This document shows, in pieces, positions 1 to 11,035 of a stretch of 64,000 nucleotides of DNA. Source of the DNA: Lepidodermella squamata (Eukaryota; Gastrotricha); assembly GCA_047495785.1 (NCBI GenBank), contig JBLDXI010000004.1, positions 1,426,001 to 1,490,000 of the forward strand, given 5' to 3'. How positions within the stretch are numbered: position 1 is the first letter of the stretch; each line of letters begins with the position of its first letter. The notes under the pieces were generated by a model. The model had not been told where the DNA came from and ran no database searches. It saw nothing but the letters and a program-made list of their open reading frames with translations. The position numbers and the translations under genes were made by a program.

Positions 1-1062
1 CATGAGGCACCCATCCGCCTCAAAAAACGGACAACCCCAGAGACGCTCTGGAAAGTGGCATTGATTCACATTGTCGTGGAGACACTAGCTCGATCCCAAT
101 AAATGGCGAGATTCCTCACCTTATATTACCCTAAGGAATTTTGACAGCGCATAAAAAAACAGTAGCATTTATTTAATTGAATTGGGCAATATTAAGTAGC
201 GGGTGTGACTTTTCTCATCTGACCTATGTCTTATTTCATTCGACAGCCTAAAATGTGACTAAAATCGTCATGAAAAAATCGATTTTCTCGATTTTCCTTA
301 GTTCGATTTTTCCGTATGGAAATACCCCTTTTATGGCCTGAACTGGCATAACTTTAAATGAAAGATTTATGGCGATCCGAGTTGCATTGTGTTTGAGGTG
401 GTAAGTTGAAAAAAATCTGCACGCTGAAATAAGACAGTGGTCGGATTAAACAAGTTGTCCTCCAAGTAGTTTGGACGCGGAATTTTGGAATTGCCAGCAG
501 TTTTGCACCTTGAAAGCCATGAAAATAGAAAACTCGCTGGTGGCCGCAGCCTGGTAAGAATTGTGATGTTAGAATCGCCGAGGGTTAGGTGTTGAGAAGT
601 TTTGCTTCATGCCTATTTTATGTTTTATGCCTGCCGCCTTATTTCTTTAATAATTAAAAGAAAGTTGCTTTGACTTCAACAACGTCAAAAGTCAACCCCA
701 CTATACTGCCTGTTTCCACTGTACGAAGTAGGATCCGGGAGCTGAGGTGTTTTCTGCGTGATTTCTGCAGAGTTCCAGAGGACTCCAACCAAACCCCTCT
801 GCTTGGAGTCCCGGGGCTGGGATGTCGCGACCCTGCCTGTTTCGCAAACATACACATTTTGTAATTGTTAACACTAATTTGTAAGTGAAGCATCTACCCC
901 GAGTTTTGACGATAGCACAACACGTTAACACGCTTTTATCTGTAACTTGTTAATATTAATATTAAAGCAGAAAAACACGAGAAAAAAATTAATAACATAC
1001 TCGAAAGCTATCGTCACATAACACGGAGCACAGGATAAATCGCAGGCATCACATTTTACTGC
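1..1062. other. Upstream flank without a recognisable gene
   Basis: No convincing exon is seen on either strand. It holds one copy of a dispersed repeat (716-850) and otherwise AT-rich unique-looking sequence leading up to the protease start codon at 1063. A promoter for the protease is expected here, but no motif can be named with confidence. Confidence 0.5.
716..850 (+). repeat. Dispersed SINE-like repeat, copy 1
   Basis: The block with core 'gaagtaggatccgggagctg' recurs at 47186-47310 and, truncated, at 56466-56516. The two long copies also share the end 'gtgtcgcga' or 'atgtcgcga'. The 47-kb copy contains 'ggttcgagtcc', which matches a tRNA B-box (RNA polymerase III promoter), so a tRNA-derived SINE is possible, but no clear A-box or cloverleaf is visible. 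Confidence 0.5.
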
Positions 1063-4000
1063 ATGCTGAAACTCGTCATGCGTATTCTCAAAGCTATCAC
1101 CTGTCTTAAGATAATTTCCTGCGTTGCAATTGCTCAAGAATGCGGTACTGTAATCTCCACTTCAACGGCGAAAGTAAAAGGCCCGGGCAGTCATCCAGTA
1201 GAAGCACATGAATACCCATGGCTGGTTTGTATAATTGAATGTGTTATTTTCTTATACCGGAAAATATGTTTTTTGAAGGTCTTTCTTGAAATTTATACCA
1301 GCCGCGAAACATCGGCCGCATATTGCGGAGCTTCTCTTATTTCCAGGGAATGGCTCATTACAGCTGCTCATTGCGTTTGGAATGATGGAGAGACTCCAAT
1401 TTTGTAAGGTTTTTTGTTTTATATTCTCATATCAGATGTTGGGAAACTTTTTTATTTACAGAATTAAAGCAATGATTGGGCGCCATAACATCAGTGTTGA
1501 AACAGAAACAGCCTCTCGCGAGTCCCTCGTGCTTCTGCCGCCTGTGATACATCCGCAATACAGTGGAAGTCGGAATTTCTACGACTTTGATTTCGCTCTC
1601 TTACGACTGTCGAGCCCGATTCCTAGATTCACACAGCAGATACGACCGATTTGTTTACCTGACGCGACTGCAATGTGCCGGTCCAACTCAATCACAGCAA
1701 ATTCGATCGATGGGTGCAATTCGGCGGTCGCAGTTGGCTGGGGTCATTTTGCACATAGTAGGTAATTTTTTGTACACTAGTGACGAGAGCAGAGCTTTGG
1801 ATTTGATTTGATTTGATATGCAGCTTAAATCACGGATCTTCCTCAATCAATCAAAATCAATCATTGTCCCACCTTCCAGAACTAAATCAATCAAATCAAA
1901 TCAACGACACCCATAAATCACAATAAATCGCAAACATTAGGATTTTCAAGAAGTTGGGGGCGTTGAAAATGCAAGCAATTGATAAAATAGTGTGAATTTG
2001 AAACCACCGTCCCTTTCTAAAGCAAATTTTCATCATAAAGGAGGAGAGATCATCGCGGCATCAACTTATTCGATTGCATCGCCAAGGGTAAATCAAAATC
2101 AATCAAATAAAAATTCTTCTCATCATAAATCAATCCTTTCAAATCTAAATAGGTGAAAATGGGGTATAAATCAGATCAAATCCAAAGCACTGGACGAGAG
2201 GATACCTGGAAATATTTTTCGAGGGTTTTTAATTCTTGCAAATGAATGGAGAAATATAATTATGAGACCTGTCAGAAAGCGCATTCCACCAGTCGCTGCA
2301 GTAGGAAACATTTTCAAAAAAGTAAATAACAAATAATGCGTAAATTAAAATGACCGATATTTGGATGTAGACACATCTCAGCTCTTAAACTTTGAACTGA
2401 AGAAGTAATGAAGGGGGGATGACACGAAGCCTAGTGGCTAACAGGGCTGCAAAAAGTGTTTTTCTTCCCACCACCGAGCTTAAATCTTCCCAAATCGCCT
2501 CCGCCTCATTTCAACCCATTTTAACGTGTTTCCACCACGCACCTTCATGTTGCGCGTTACTAGATTGAAAAATTTTGCGAGATTGCGAGCGCAGAAAATC
2601 AATGATAGCCACAGGTTGATCATTTGAGGACTTATTAACACCCAATAAAGCAGAAAATAATTGTCGAGCGCAGCGAGCCAAATTGGATAAAATTCTGGCA
2701 ATATTTCATGCTTTAAACACCCAGAATCACTATTTTTGAGTATTTATTCTTGATAATTCATGGGAAAACTCGTCAATTACCAAAAAACTAGTGTTTTTTA
2801 AAGACTGATATTGCCCAATTTACGATTTTACATAGTTATTACAACTCGGTAACTATCAGGAATTTGGGAAAACAAATTAGATATTCGGAATCAGCGCAAA
2901 AAATTAGGGTAGTCAGGAAATTTGCGCTCAGTTAGCAAGCAAAATCGGGAAGAAATAGGTCGTCAAACATTACGTGGATTGAAGTGCACGCACCCCGCAC
3001 ACGCGCGCGCTTTGGGTGTGTTTTATTATTCACCCCGAATTTTCGGGTCGCCCACTTCTGAAGCTCATCTTGAAATGAAAATTTGGAGCTGTGCAGAGAA
3101 CTTTATTACCCGTAAACCTCTGGTATTTACATCGAAAAATCTGTCATCCTGTGCCTACACCTGAGCTTCCCGTAATTCCGGGGTGAATAAAAAAACACAC
3201 CCTTTCAAAATGTGTGTGTGCGCGCACCAGCCTTCCACGTGCTCCACCGTGCACATTTGGCCACTGGCTAATTCTCAACTCCGTTCTGTCTAATCATCCT
3301 AGTTTTAATTAGCTCGCCGCCTCAATTTAAATGACATTAGGCTTCCAGGGGCGCGATGTATACGCTCCCATTTTTCATAGCTCTCTTAAAAGCTTCATCG
3401 CTTTTTTCCTTTAGCTAGGCTCTCTGAGATCCCGAGAAAGCTGGACCTTCGAGTTCGATCTTACCGAAATTGCTCGACGGAGTATTCCCAAGGCCGCTCA
3501 GATCCGGTCAACATCACCGACTCGAAGATGTGTTTAGCCGCTGTGAAAAGCGACGTTTGCTATGGAGATTCTGGAGGCCCACTCATGTGTATGGTATCAA
3601 GGCAGACTTACCTGTTAGGCATAATTTCGAACGGCGATGAGTCATGCAGCGGATACACTCCTGGCATCTACAGCCGAGTCTGCAAGGTTCTCGATTGGAT
3701 TTCGGAGAACATAGATGGTCGCAGCCAGACGAGCCCTCCCGAGCAGTCTTGTGTCATACCAAACATAACATCGGGAATTGTCACCCGAGTGGACCCGGAA
3801 ACTTCGGAAGATACTGGCGTAGTTCTAAGACCTGGAACGATCATAGAAATTGGCGAAACTGTCGGCATTAAATGCGACCCTGGTTTCACGTACTCCGCAT
3901 CTGTTTCAACCGCCTCTTGCTTGCCTCCATTCCTTCCAGGAATAAATGGAAGGTGTAACCGTACAGGTAAGTGAATACAGCGTTTCCCTTCATATGTGGC

Positions 4001-4287
4001 GCCATTTTTGCCTTCTAGGCTGTGGTGCCATTCAGGCTATACAAAACGGCTACGTAGCGCCTGGTCCATCGGGCGTTGGAGCCTCCCGGAACATTTCATG
4101 CAACCAAAATTTTGTGATTCATGGAAATGCTTCCATATTGTGCCTCTCGAATTTAACCTGGTCAACGCCTGGATCTTGCGTGTCGGCAAAGCGAAGACCT
4201 GTGAGTTTTCTACGAAGATTCACTTCATATTCCCAACAGTTTCTTTTTCCCGATAATTGTTTGGCACAGAAACAAAATGTTAATTAA
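1063..4287 (+). CDS. Secreted trypsin-like serine protease with C-terminal sushi domain
   Basis: Exons 1063-1224, 1279-1403, 1462-1757, 3415-3966 and 4019-4200 join in phase. A short last exon 4270-4287 gives 444 aa. The chain begins with a hydrophobic leader (M at 1063 or 1078). Chymotrypsin-fold landmarks are the catalytic His in TAAHC (exon 2), Asp in FDFALLRL (exon 3) and Ser in GDSGGP (exon 4); the segment CGASLISREWLITAAHC is classic family S1. Exons 4-5 continue into cysteine-rich CCP/sushi sequence (VGIKCDPGF..., then CGAIQAIQNGY...). All three catalytic residues are present, so an active secreted endopeptidase is expected; the substrate is unknown. Intron 3 (1758-3414) is swollen by two inverted-repeat elements, whereas the two upstream introns are 54 and 58 bp. 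The 3' end is uncertain because exon 5 can also splice in phase to the ankyrin exon at 5384 (830 aa in total). Confidence 0.85.
1790..2192. mobile_element. MITE family B, copy 1 (hAT-like, 8-bp TSD)
   Basis: Terminal inverted repeats begin 'cagagctttggatttgat' on the left and end 'atcaaatccaaagcactg' on the right. They are flanked by the 8-bp direct repeat 'gacgagag' at 1782-1789 and 2193-2200. It lies wholly inside protease intron 3. Other copies are 43402-43722 and 56921-57495. No ORF; an 8-bp duplication is typical of hAT elements. Confidence 0.85.
3012..3204. repeat. Small foldback element in protease intron 3
   Basis: The left arm 'gggtgtgttttattattcac' and the right arm 'gtgaataaaaaaacacaccc' are near-perfect inverted repeats about 190 bp apart end to end. 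The flanks are CA/GC microsatellite-like. Probably a MITE; the target duplication is not clear. Confidence 0.65.
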
Positions 4288-4368
4288 AATTAATGTCATT
4301 TATTAATTTTATTTGCCTAAATTCCTTATGTGGAACAACACTTGACCCCGAGCGAAACAAAATAATGC

Positions 4369-5275
4369 GCTCAATTCCGGGCCCATATTAGTTCCGTCCG
4401 GCCCCCAAGCGTCGGTTGCGCAATTGGAGGGTAAAAGTGGACTTAGCGCAAAACGCCAAGTCGAAATTTTAAACAACATTTTGGCCGCGCGCGCTTATGT
4501 CAAAGGGCTATTTTCGAATATCCTAGCGGTTTTTATTCCAAAATGAAGCTTAAATAATTCTCTGCAAATGAATATGGGTTTCTTGCGAGAAAAATTTGAA
4601 TTAATAGGTTTACGAGCACTCCAACTTCATTTACGCGTGTGCACGTTCCTGGTCAACGCGCGGAATTTAGAGTGCACGTAAACCTTTTTATTTGTAAACC
4701 TGTGAGCGCGGTTTTAAATTTGTTAAAAATCAGGACTTGGCTTTTGCGCATAAGTTGAATTATTTTTAACAAATTTAAAACCACGCGCACAGATGCTAAA
4801 TGGTTACTTTCAAATATCGCGTCGGTTTTTATACCAAAAAAAATTCAGACAATTTTCTATCGATTGAATATGGGGTTCTCGCTCGAAAAATGTAAAATAA
4901 AAAAGTTTTACGTGCACTCCGCGCGTTGACCAGGAACGTGCACACGCGTAAATGAAAAGTTGGAGTGCCAGAAATTCTATAGAGAACTTTCTGAACTTTC
5001 TTTTGGTATAAAAACCGCCTAAATAATCATCGAAGAACTGCGCAGCAAAAAAAATCGATAATAATATTATTCATCCACTTATCAAAGTGTAATATACACA
5101 GCCATCAAAGTGTAATTTTCTATCCTATTAAAGTGTAATAAACCTATAAAACTTGCCCTTTGACTTTACCGCACGCGGCCTTGAAATTTCAAAAAATTTC
5201 GACTTATGCGCGTTATGCATTATAAGTCCACTTTTACCCTCCGACTGGACGGAACTAATGGGCCCGGAATTGAGC
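4369..5275. mobile_element. Palindromic TIR element of 907 bp with 8-bp TSD
   Basis: The ends 'gctcaattccgggcccat' and 'atgggcccggaattgagc' are inverted repeats. They are flanked by 'aaataatg' at 4360-4367 and 5276-5283 (one extra base on the left). A second, internal inverted pair (about 4617-4680 against 4915-4970) makes the element a nested palindrome. No ORF. It lies between the protease and the ankyrin exon; without it these would be only about 280 bp apart. Confidence 0.8.
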
Positions 5276-5383
5276 AAATAATGTCAGGGGCACCGTAGAA
5301 TACTTTCTGCCACAGAAAAATGTGAGAGCGGCAAATTCAATCAGTGTAATCAGTTGTCAATTGTGCTATGTCTTCATCTTTAG

Positions 5384-6559
5384 GCTCGTGAAGTGTACGA
5401 GCAATTGTGGAATGTAACATCATTGACGGGCGATGTGGCGCAGGTGCGGCGACTCGTCTCGGAGATCGACGAATCCACTGGCGGCAAGTTCGAGCCGAAC
5501 TGGCGCAACCCTAACGTTTCTTACTGCGATACTTGGACTACACAGAATGGCACCCTGCTTCATAGCGTTTGGCTGTGTTCAAATCGGAAATCGGGCCAAC
5601 GACTGGAAATTGTTCGGCTGCTGCTTGACCGCGGTGCTGATGTGAATGCGCAGGAGGGTGCCGCTGGCAAGACGGCGTTAATGGCAGCGGCATTTACTGA
5701 GGATTCAGATTCAGCTCGCCTGTTGCTGGATCGCAAAGCTGACATCGATGCTACAGATGATACTGGTTATACCGCGTTGATTTATGCGGCGAAGGCAGGG
5801 CAAATCGAGGCAGTACGGCTTTTACTTGATCGCAACGCTTCAATCGATGCCGGTGATATAGAAGGCGACACGGCGTTGATGGAAGCGGCTAAGAATGGCA
5901 AAATCGAAGTTGTACGGCTGTTACTGGATCGCAATGCTTCAATCGATGCCGGTGATATAGAAGGCGACACGGCGTTGATGGAAGCGGCTAAGAATGGCAA
6001 AATCGAAGTTGTACGGCTGTTACTGGATCGCAATGCTGCCATCAATGCCAAGGATGTAAATGGCTTGACGGTGTTGATGCATGCGGTTACGATCGGACAA
6101 ATTGAAACTTTTCGACTGATATTAGATCACAAGCCTGACATAGAGGCGAAGGATGCAGAAGGCGCGACGGCGCTTTTACATGCCTCTTTTAGTGGGGAGG
6201 TCGAAGTTATGCGCTTGTTGCTTGATCGGAACGCTTCCATCGAAGCTCGGAATAACAAAGGCGAAACAGGGTTGATGCGCGCGTCTCTAATTGGAAATCT
6301 TGCCGCTGTGCGCCTGTTACTGGATCGCAACGCTTCCATTGAGGCCAAGGATAACTATGGCGAAACAGCGCTGGCGTGTGCGGCTTTGGTGGGACACGTC
6401 GAAGCTATTCGGCTGTTACTAGATAGAGGGGCTAATATGAATGTCGTAAATAACTATGGCGTCTCGGCTCTAGATACTGCAGTTTGTTTTAAAAGAACTG
6501 CTGCGGTCGATCTGCTGAGGTCGCGAGGAGCCATTCGAACACAGTCGCCATGTATATAA
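5384..6559 (+). CDS. Ankyrin-repeat protein, exon possibly spliced to the upstream protease
   Basis: An open exon of 392 codons begins after the acceptor 'cttcatctttag' (5372-5383). It has no ATG near its 5' end; the first in-frame possibilities are a GTG at 5393 or internal ATGs, so an upstream exon is needed. It encodes about ten ankyrin repeats with the usual signature (TALMxAA...VRLLLDRxA.I.A), preceded by about 75 residues of weaker repeats. Ankyrin stacks bind proteins. The reading phase at 5384 is 0, exactly that left by protease exon 5 at 4200, and the gap without the transposon is about 280 bp, so a protease-sushi-ankyrin product is possible but unproven. The alternative is a separate gene with an unseen first exon. 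Two repeats are an exact 99-bp duplication. Confidence 0.8.
   Translation, partial: AREVYEQLWNVTSLTGDVAQVRRLVSEIDESTGGKFEPNWRNPNVSYCDTWTTQNGTLLHSVWLCSNRKSGQRLEIVRLLLDRGADVNAQEGAAGKTALMAAAFTEDSDSARLLLDRKADIDATDDTGYTALIYAAKAGQIEAVRLLLDRNASIDAGDIEGDTALMEAAKNGKIEVVRLLLDRNASIDAGDIEGDTALMEAAKNGKIEVVRLLLDRNAAINAKDVNGLTVLMHAVTIGQIETFRLILDHKPDIEAKDAEGATALLHASFSGEVEVMRLLLDRNASIEARNNKGETGLMRASLIGNLAAVRLLLDRNASIEAKDNYGETALACAALVGHVEAIRLLLDRGANMNVVNNYGVSALDTAVCFKRTAAVDLLRSRGAIRTQSPCI
5842..6039 (+). repeat. Exact 99-bp tandem duplication inside the ankyrin exon
   Basis: Positions 5842-5940 are repeated without change at 5941-6034 and nearly so to 6039. The unit is exactly 33 codons, one ankyrin repeat, so the frame is kept. 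The identity at synonymous sites implies a very recent duplication or gene conversion. Confidence 0.9.
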
Positions 6560-7425
6560 AATTGTCTACTTCCCTTACCTGCGTTCCATTTCCGATCTGG
6601 TGATTACACCCATGAATCATCGTTCTGAGCCTTCCATTGAAAATCGAATATTTAATATTAAAGTAGAAGCAAATGTTAATAAAACTCTTTAGAATTCAGC
6701 AAGTAGTCTATTCATTTATTTTTATATTCTTTGTTTGGCGGGGATACCTTGACCCCCAAACCTATCAGGTACGCGACCCTGGTACTACCCTCGTCGTCCC
6801 TGGCCTCCCTGGCGCTACTTACCTCTCTGTTTGGCTGCCGATTAGAGTCGCAGTTGGTATTTATGTTCCTGAACCTGGGTAAGACAGTTCGAATGGGAAA
6901 TGGGAATTTCGCTGGTGGGTGAATTGGTCTCACTGCGATAACAAAATAGCTGTACAAATTAATAATCAAAAATGCTTTGAACAACTTGGGGAGTTTGTTT
7001 TGGAATCTTTCAAATTTGAAGTTCCCGTGATTGTGAGCTTTTTTACTATTAGTTTAAAAATCATTTTTCAATTATTCATTCTCTTTGATCAAAACAGCTA
7101 CGCCCGATTCTCGCATTCTCGCATTCTCGCATCCGAAACCGCTGATATGCCGTTCGAGCTTAACAGGCCACGTTGACGGTGAAATGGAATTTCCAGCGAA
7201 TTTCACCTTCAAAACACGCCTTGCTTGCGAATCCCTCGTATCCTGGAACCAGGCTTCAGCTATGATTCCGGGTTACTCGCTTAGATTTTTTCTCGCATAG
7301 TTATAATCGCATAGTTATTTCATAATTTGCCAATTTCCTATTCATCTGTAAACTGTCCTGCAATTACATGTTTCACTTTCAAATTACCTCTTGTCAAGCT
7401 GCCCTCTTCTAGGCGTTAAAGCTTA

Positions 7426-7473
<48 letters not shown>

Positions 7474-7480
7474 AAATTAT
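6560..7480. other. Intergenic, repeat fragments only
   Basis: No gene is seen. A fragment of the CAGCG-ended transposon (complete copy at 39204-39889) lies at about 6738-6826, recognisable by 'ggtactaccctc' and 'cctggcgctactta'. Further on are short 'attctcgc' repeats (about 7107-7130) and the AAAT microsatellite. Confidence 0.6.
7425..7472. repeat. (AAAT)n microsatellite
   Basis: About 12 tandem copies of aaat/taaa followed by a short imperfect tail. Confidence 0.95.
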
Positions 7481-7489
7481 ACGTAGTAC

Positions 7490-7760
7490 GAAGCTAAAGA
7501 AATATGTGAAGCAGAACACGGCCAGCTCGACATGTATCGAATCTCGCGGGATCTCAAACTGATCGTGCTGAACATTTGGCTTAGGCTGGTCAGGAGAAAC
7601 GGCACTTTTTGGCGGCGGATAGCTGGCGGCATTTTCAAGGAGATACCAGGCGTTATGTGCATTTATTGGACTTGGAGGAAGAAATATGTTGAAACCGAAC
7701 ATGTAAAAGTCTAGCCGTTGGCAAGGACGTTTTATGTGAGGTTACGGCTGATTGAACGAA
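7490..7760. repeat. Dispersed repeat shared with 10.6 kb and 36.0 kb
   Basis: Around 7540-7600 the sequence resembles 10660-10735 (shared 'gatcgtg.tgaac' and 'ctggtca.gagaaa'). Around 7655-7740 it matches the reverse complement of 36050-35960 (shared 'gaggaagaaatatgttgaaa' and 'gacgttttatgtgag'). These look like decayed copies of one mobile element; no intact frame remains. Confidence 0.55.
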
Positions 7761-8661
7761 GATCAGATTTCCACCAAGGTGGATCGAAAGGTTGTAGCAA
7801 AAGCCTTAACTGGGCCGCAGGCAAGCCATTCCGGGGTAGATGTTGTAGTGATAGCCTCCAGCAGCAGAGCTGTGGTATAGCGCTTCCGTTAGAAGCAAAA
7901 TAATTTCATAGATTTTATATCGTTTATTAAATATAATCACTGCAGAAACTAGGATGGCGCCCGTCTCCATTTTGTTGCTGGGATGGCTAACAAACAGGAA
8001 GAGGAAAAACGTTTTTTCAAGCCTAGTTTATTCTACTGGTGTTTCTTGCAGCAGCTCTCAAGTATGGTTAACATGCGAAGTACATTTTTAACAGTCATTT
8101 CAAAAGCTCAAAACGGCAGCCTCAATGTCGTATCACTCATTCAACATAGGTTTCGCACACTCCGTAGCCCAAACGATTGCCGCAAGGAAAAAAAGCCATC
8201 AAAGATTGAATGACCCCGCATTTAGTAACATCTTTCGGAGACTGGAACAGCGTTTGCCTACGAGTTTGTCCGGCGGTAAATAGGGCGTATTATAGCGCAA
8301 AAAACTGAAGTTCAGAAGTTCATTTTTCGCACAAGGTTATAGAGCCAAACAGTTCACGCTGCCTGGTATAAATTTTGTTTGAAGAAAATTTGAGTTATCA
8401 GCATAAGAAAAAGAAACGAGCCATAGCTTTTCTAGCTGCCCTACAACGGTGGTTTTAATCTGTTTACTAAATTGTGGGAATCTCAAAATCTCCAACACAA
8501 TTACGTTGTTAAAAAAAACCGAAATTCAATTACCAATCAAATCATACAAAATTACTAATAAACGGAAAATGGCTGATGATCCGTTTTAATTCATGGTACA
8601 TCAACACGCGTTGAATTTTTCAAATTTCGAAAACCTGAAATTTTCAAAGAAATAAACTCAC
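7761..8661. other. Gap downstream of gene B1, nothing firm
   Basis: The 3' end of B1 should lie here, since its last recognised exon ends at 8662 with a good donor and no stop codon. No further four-cysteine or lectin exon could be recognised. A 76-codon + strand ORF (7983-8213) has no recognisable domain. Confidence 0.5.
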
Positions 8662-10006
8662 CGGAGGCGATATATCAGTCATGCATTTGTCGTGATTCAG
8701 CTGAAAGGTGACCAAGTTTGAGAACAGCTTAACCTGTTATAGAGAAGCAGTTGCTACCGGAAAATCCGTGCTTTTGGTTCAGCGTTACCTGAATTTGATT
8801 TAGGGGACAAGCGGCGTAGCAAGACAGGCGGTTAGATGAATCTTTGCACGAAACGGCATTCTGACAACCGAGAGTGAATGCCCCAACAGAAAACAGAAGA
8901 ATAACTACTTACTCCGAGCAGGCAAGCTGCGCGGTTGACGTAGACTTTGCTCGAGTATTGCTGAGTTTCATTGCTGGCGAAACAGCCAGGGCTCTGCGGT
9001 CGGCAGTCGTTGAACTTTTTCGTCGCAGAATCAAAGCACCGGATGTGCGGCTTTTCGCTGACTGGAACTGTGACTGAAATGAAAAAGGGGACTATTATCA
9101 ATTTCTACCCAGGTTTGTACCCAATTTTTAAAATGGGGAAATAATTAAAAAGTAGATTTTTTCAGTTGACATTCAATTGACAAAAATCGGCACGAACCAG
9201 TTCCATTGGTGCATGCTGCAAGAGTTGGATACAGAGTCGATTCAGTGACCTAAAAAAACCAGGAATCATCAAAGAATAAACACATCAACCCTTTCAAACC
9301 GCTCACCCAGTTGTTTGGGCAGGGGTACGGGTCCGGAACGCAGGTCACGATGACGTTGTTCGAGATGCAGCGCCTGAATTTTGAAGTCTGAAATTATAAA
9401 AATAGAAAGCATAATCTATAATTGCCTTTAGTTATCAGAATTCTCACCTCGAATGCAGTTTTCTTCTTCTCGCATTCGTTGAGGTTGAATTTCAAACTCA
9501 ACGTCGGTTTTTGATCATCGAACCAGAACGTCTGGAGGAGCAAAATAAAATGATAGTCTCATGCGTAATTATTGACTCATCGAACGAGGCTTACATTCAT
9601 GTCACCCTGGTTGTTACAGCCAATGTTACCTGGTACGCAAAACGGGGTAAGAGCCTCGTATTTGTAGCACATCCTGGCGTTCTATAAATATAACAGACAA
9701 CGATGAACATCAATTTAGCAGAGAAGTTAACAGACTCCGGTGTTGCAGACCCCGGCTGTTCGGAAGGTTGAGCCCAACTATCAATAGAGAAATATTTCTA
9801 TTGATTAGCTCTACGGAGAAATTTGACAGTAAAACCTGATATTCGGCGAGTGGATCACAGCCTTTAGCAGCTGATACGCAGCTGGTGAATTGGTTGCTGA
9901 ACTGCGAGAAGCACCGAACACTTGTCACAGCAACCTCTTTACCCAAAGCCTTGTCGCTTTGCGCTAGCATGAGGGCTAGCAGCAGAGCGTGGAAATGCGA
10001 AGCCAT
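8662..10006 (-). CDS. Gene B1: secreted four-cysteine-module protein, 3' end missing
   Basis: Nine exons join in phase: 10006-9836, 9777-9736, 9681-9595, 9531-9448, 9387-9307, 9249-9198, 9073-8913, 8860-8789, 8700-8662 (263 codons, no stop). The chain begins with a signal peptide (MASHFHALLLALMLAQ). Five modules follow the pattern C-x(7-11)-C-x(3-8)-C ... C. Modules 1, 2, 3 and 5 are split into an A exon (for example VRCFSQFSNQFTSC) and a B exon with one Cys (FRTAGVCNTG); module 4 is in one exon (IRCFDSATKKFNDC...AACLLG). All splice sites are GT-AG and introns are about 50-70 bp. Paralogues are B2 and B3, which share the same exon boundaries and phases; B3 goes on to a C-type lectin exon, which I could not find here. 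I recognise no named family; the function is unknown, probably secreted and disulphide-bonded. Confidence 0.8.
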
Positions 10007-11035
10007 GTTATCGTGTTAACTTTGAAAACAAATAAGCTAAAAATTCACGTTATGAAAATTATAACTAAAGAACTGTGAATTACGGTGCCATACTTTATAT
10101 AGTGAATTTGAGCGACCTGAATTTGAAAAAAGTTTGGCACGCGACTACATTATTGATCAACCAGCGCTCTATCCGCCCATTAGCAAAGTTGACTATTTTA
10201 AAAAAATCGACAGACTAAAAATTCCCTTTTCCAATTATTTTAATTTCGGCTGAAAAATATTAGATTTCACGGTCTATCGAACGAGCTCAGGTCCATGTTA
10301 AAGGCTCGCATGATTAGTTTCCTAGAATTAGTTGAAAACAGCTGTTTAGCTGACTTTCGGCGAATCTGCCATTCTTCTGCCGCGGTTGGCTCTTCAGGAA
10401 ATTTTTTGAATATTCTAAGAAAATTAGTTTATCAATATTGAGAACTTAATGTATCAAACGATATAAAATTCGTCGGTTATATATTTTATTTTGATTTTCC
10501 GAGATTTTATGGTCGTACAAATTCGGCATTGAGTTCTTTTTGGGTCCCGTCGTTGTTGTTATGAACTGGCTGAAAAAAACTAATTATTTCGACGGAATCA
10601 GGCATTTCGAACTTGATTTCAATGCTCTTCGGGTGGCTGAGGTTTTTGCGAGGTGGAAAAGTCTGCTGATCGTGCCGAACGAGAACTTTTGGCTTTGACT
10701 GGTCAAGAAAAATGGCACTGGGATGATCTCTACCGCTTTTTGGCCAATCTTATTCCAGGCCTATGACCTATATTGTTAGGATTTTAACAATGATAGGTCT
10801 TCTCAATTATAGATAAATAAATAAAGGCTGATGATAAACTACAAACTACTAGCATTTATTCTCACGAATGAAATCATAATTAGCCGAATAAATAATAGCT
10901 CAATTCAGAATACGAGAATACGAGAATACGATAAAGAATACGACGTGGCTAGTCATTGTTTGAAGTAACGTCAGCAGTTATTCAATAACTAGCAGTCGTT
11001 TATGAAGATGGGCAACTGACTGGCGGCTTGTTAAC
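10007..11035. promoter_or_regulatory. 5' flank of B1, partly duplicated at 51.2-51.6 kb
   Basis: About 10090-10490 aligns in order with 51210-51610 inside an intron of gene A4 (shared 'tagtgaatttgagc'/'tagtgaatttattcgagc', 'atccgccca', 'gccattcttctgcc', 'atataaaatt'). The part next to the B1 start presumably holds its promoter. From about 10620 to 10760 lies a decayed dispersed repeat related to 7540-7640. No gene is seen. Confidence 0.5.

Noticed and set aside
5384-6559. Ankyrin exon as horizontal transfer from a bacterium
   Set aside because: A long intronless ankyrin block is compatible with it, but there is a good acceptor site, metazoan neighbours and no bacterial gene nearby; not supported without a phylogeny.
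7983-8213. 76-codon plus-strand ORF
   Set aside because: No domain, no paralogue in the window, no splice or promoter context; within chance expectation for AT-rich DNA.
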